From contig NZ_CP132204.1 in NCBI RefSeq assembly GCF_030718995.1, positions 3,038,001 to 3,102,000 of the forward strand: DNA of 64,000 nt, written 5' to 3'. This document shows, one piece after another, positions 63,298 through 64,000 of the stretch. Source of the DNA: Arthrobacter oryzae. Its GTDB lineage: Bacteria > Actinomycetota > Actinomycetes > Actinomycetales > Micrococcaceae. Under the pieces are notes generated by a model. The model searched no databases. It had not been told where the DNA came from and saw only the letters and a program-made list of their open reading frames with translations. The position numbers and the translations under genes are program-made. Each line of letters starts with the position of its first letter. The first letter of the stretch is position 1.

Positions 63298-64000
63298 ATG
63301 GACGGGAACCAAGGACTGGAAACGGATCCGGCAGCAGCAGGGTGCGGCTGCGCCTGCAGGTGCGTTCAGAGGCCCGCAGCGGAAGGTGCAGTAGTAGCGC
63401 TGTGCGGTGGCACGCCTGAGTTGGACGCTGCCCGTTTCATTGATGAGATTCGGACCTTGGAAGATCAAAAGTCTGCCCTCGCTGCACGTCAGGCCCGGCT
63501 GTCTGTCGCGTTTGACCAGCTGCAGCGCCGGCAGCAGTCCGACGCCGGGATCCCTGCTGACCAGCTCGGGGCGGGCGTCGGAGCACAGATTGCCCTTGCC
63601 CGTCGCGAATCCCCGGCCAAGGGAAGCCGGTTGTTGGGTCTGGCCAGGGCTTTGGTGACTGAGATGCCGCGGACCCTCGCAGCGCTGGAGACCGGGCAAT
63701 TGAATGAGTGGCGGGCCACGTTGTTGGTGCGCGAAACGGCCTGCCTGTCCGCAGCGGACCGTTGTAACGTCGATGAGGAGCTCGCTCCCGACACCGGGAC
63801 CTTTGACGGTGCCGGTGACCGGGGGATCGTCGCCGCGGTCCGGACCGCAGCCTATCGTCGCGACCCACGCTCCGTTACACAACGTGCGGCCCACGCCGCA
63901 ACGGGGAGGCACGTCAGCCTGCGGCCGGCTCCGGACACCATGTGCTACCTGACTGCCCTGCTGCCGGTGGCCCAAGGAGTGGCCGTCCATACTGCCCTGA
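63298..64000 (+). CDS. DUF222/13E12-repeat HNH endonuclease-like protein, 3' end cut by window
   Basis: The frame runs from an ATG at 63298 to the window end, giving 234 residues of an incomplete protein. The DUF222 helical region is clear ([84 protein letters not shown], quoted in pieces). The C-terminal HNH nuclease domain, if present, lies outside. These proteins are multicopy in Arthrobacter and mycobacteria (REP13E12). The N-terminus has an unusual alternating Cys run, C16-x-C18-x-C20-x-C22. Confidence 0.85.
   Translation, partial: MDGNQGLETDPAAAGCGCACRCVQRPAAEGAVVALCGGTPELDAARFIDEIRTLEDQKSALAARQARLSVAFDQLQRRQQSDAGIPADQLGAGVGAQIALARRESPAKGSRLLGLARALVTEMPRTLAALETGQLNEWRATLLVRETACLSAADRCNVDEELAPDTGTFDGAGDRGIVAAVRTAAYRRDPRSVTQRAAHAATGRHVSLRPAPDTMCYLTALLPVAQGVAVHTAL

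Overview
High-GC actinobacterial chromosome, most likely Arthrobacter/Pseudarthrobacter (Micrococcaceae). The reasons are strong G/C third-position use, GTG/TTG starts, LAL-type LuxR regulators, an NnaR-like HemD regulator, a DUF222/13E12 HNH protein, and an lpdA / purine phosphorylase / phosphomannomutase neighbourhood plus accA3-maf that recalls the mycobacterial chromosome. No rRNA, tRNA, CRISPR array, complete insertion sequence or prophage was recognised.

Region A (1-19.66 kb) is a surface-polysaccharide locus. Two tandem LuxR-family regulators (the first cut by the window edge) precede a UDP-N-acetylhexosamine-type dehydrogenase, an NAD-dependent epimerase, and a secreted NodB-type deacetylase with a carbohydrate-binding-like module and three SLH repeats. 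Further on are a lipoprotein, a membrane-anchored GH18-like protein, a second NodB-like protein that has lost its metal and catalytic residues, a decayed gene tail, a NodC/hyaluronan-synthase-like glycosyltransferase, a paralogue of the lipoprotein, and a third LuxR ATPase regulator with a variant Walker A. Three promoters in this region share an ACTC-type box about 24 bp upstream of a TA-rich -10-like block, so the locus looks like one regulon. This is one of two candidates for an undescribed system.

Region B (19.7-30.6 kb) is mostly housekeeping: sufS-sufU, a small HTH regulator with tandem repeats in its leader, two tiny membrane proteins facing a shared terminator, an SDR/DUF2505/SCO4848-like operon, mfd, a DUF457-type membrane hydrolase and deoC.

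Region C (30.6-40.8 kb) is a tight minus-strand operon: a cholesterol-oxidase-like GMC oxidoreductase, a membrane metallophosphoesterase, an alpha/beta hydrolase with Cys at the nucleophile position, an acetoacetate-decarboxylase-like protein, a DUF1772-like membrane protein, a second membrane protein and a patatin-like lipase. Five consecutive junctions are 4-nt start/stop overlaps. This is the second candidate for an undescribed pathway, probably acting on a lipid or isoprenoid-like substrate.

Region D (41-58 kb) holds nitrate and nitrite assimilation: nnaR-like, cobA and nirB in one operon, divergent nirD, and narK-nasA-FAD reductase in a second operon. A four-half-site GlnR-like operator lies between nirB and nirD. 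Between the two operons are a phosphosugar mutase, an Rrf2 regulator, purine nucleoside phosphorylase, LpdA-type quinone reductase, a membrane protein and a lipoprotein.

Region E (58-64 kb) has an MHS-family transporter, a glutamine amidotransferase, accA3 (TTG start, upstream palindrome), maf, and the start of a DUF222/HNH protein cut by the window end.
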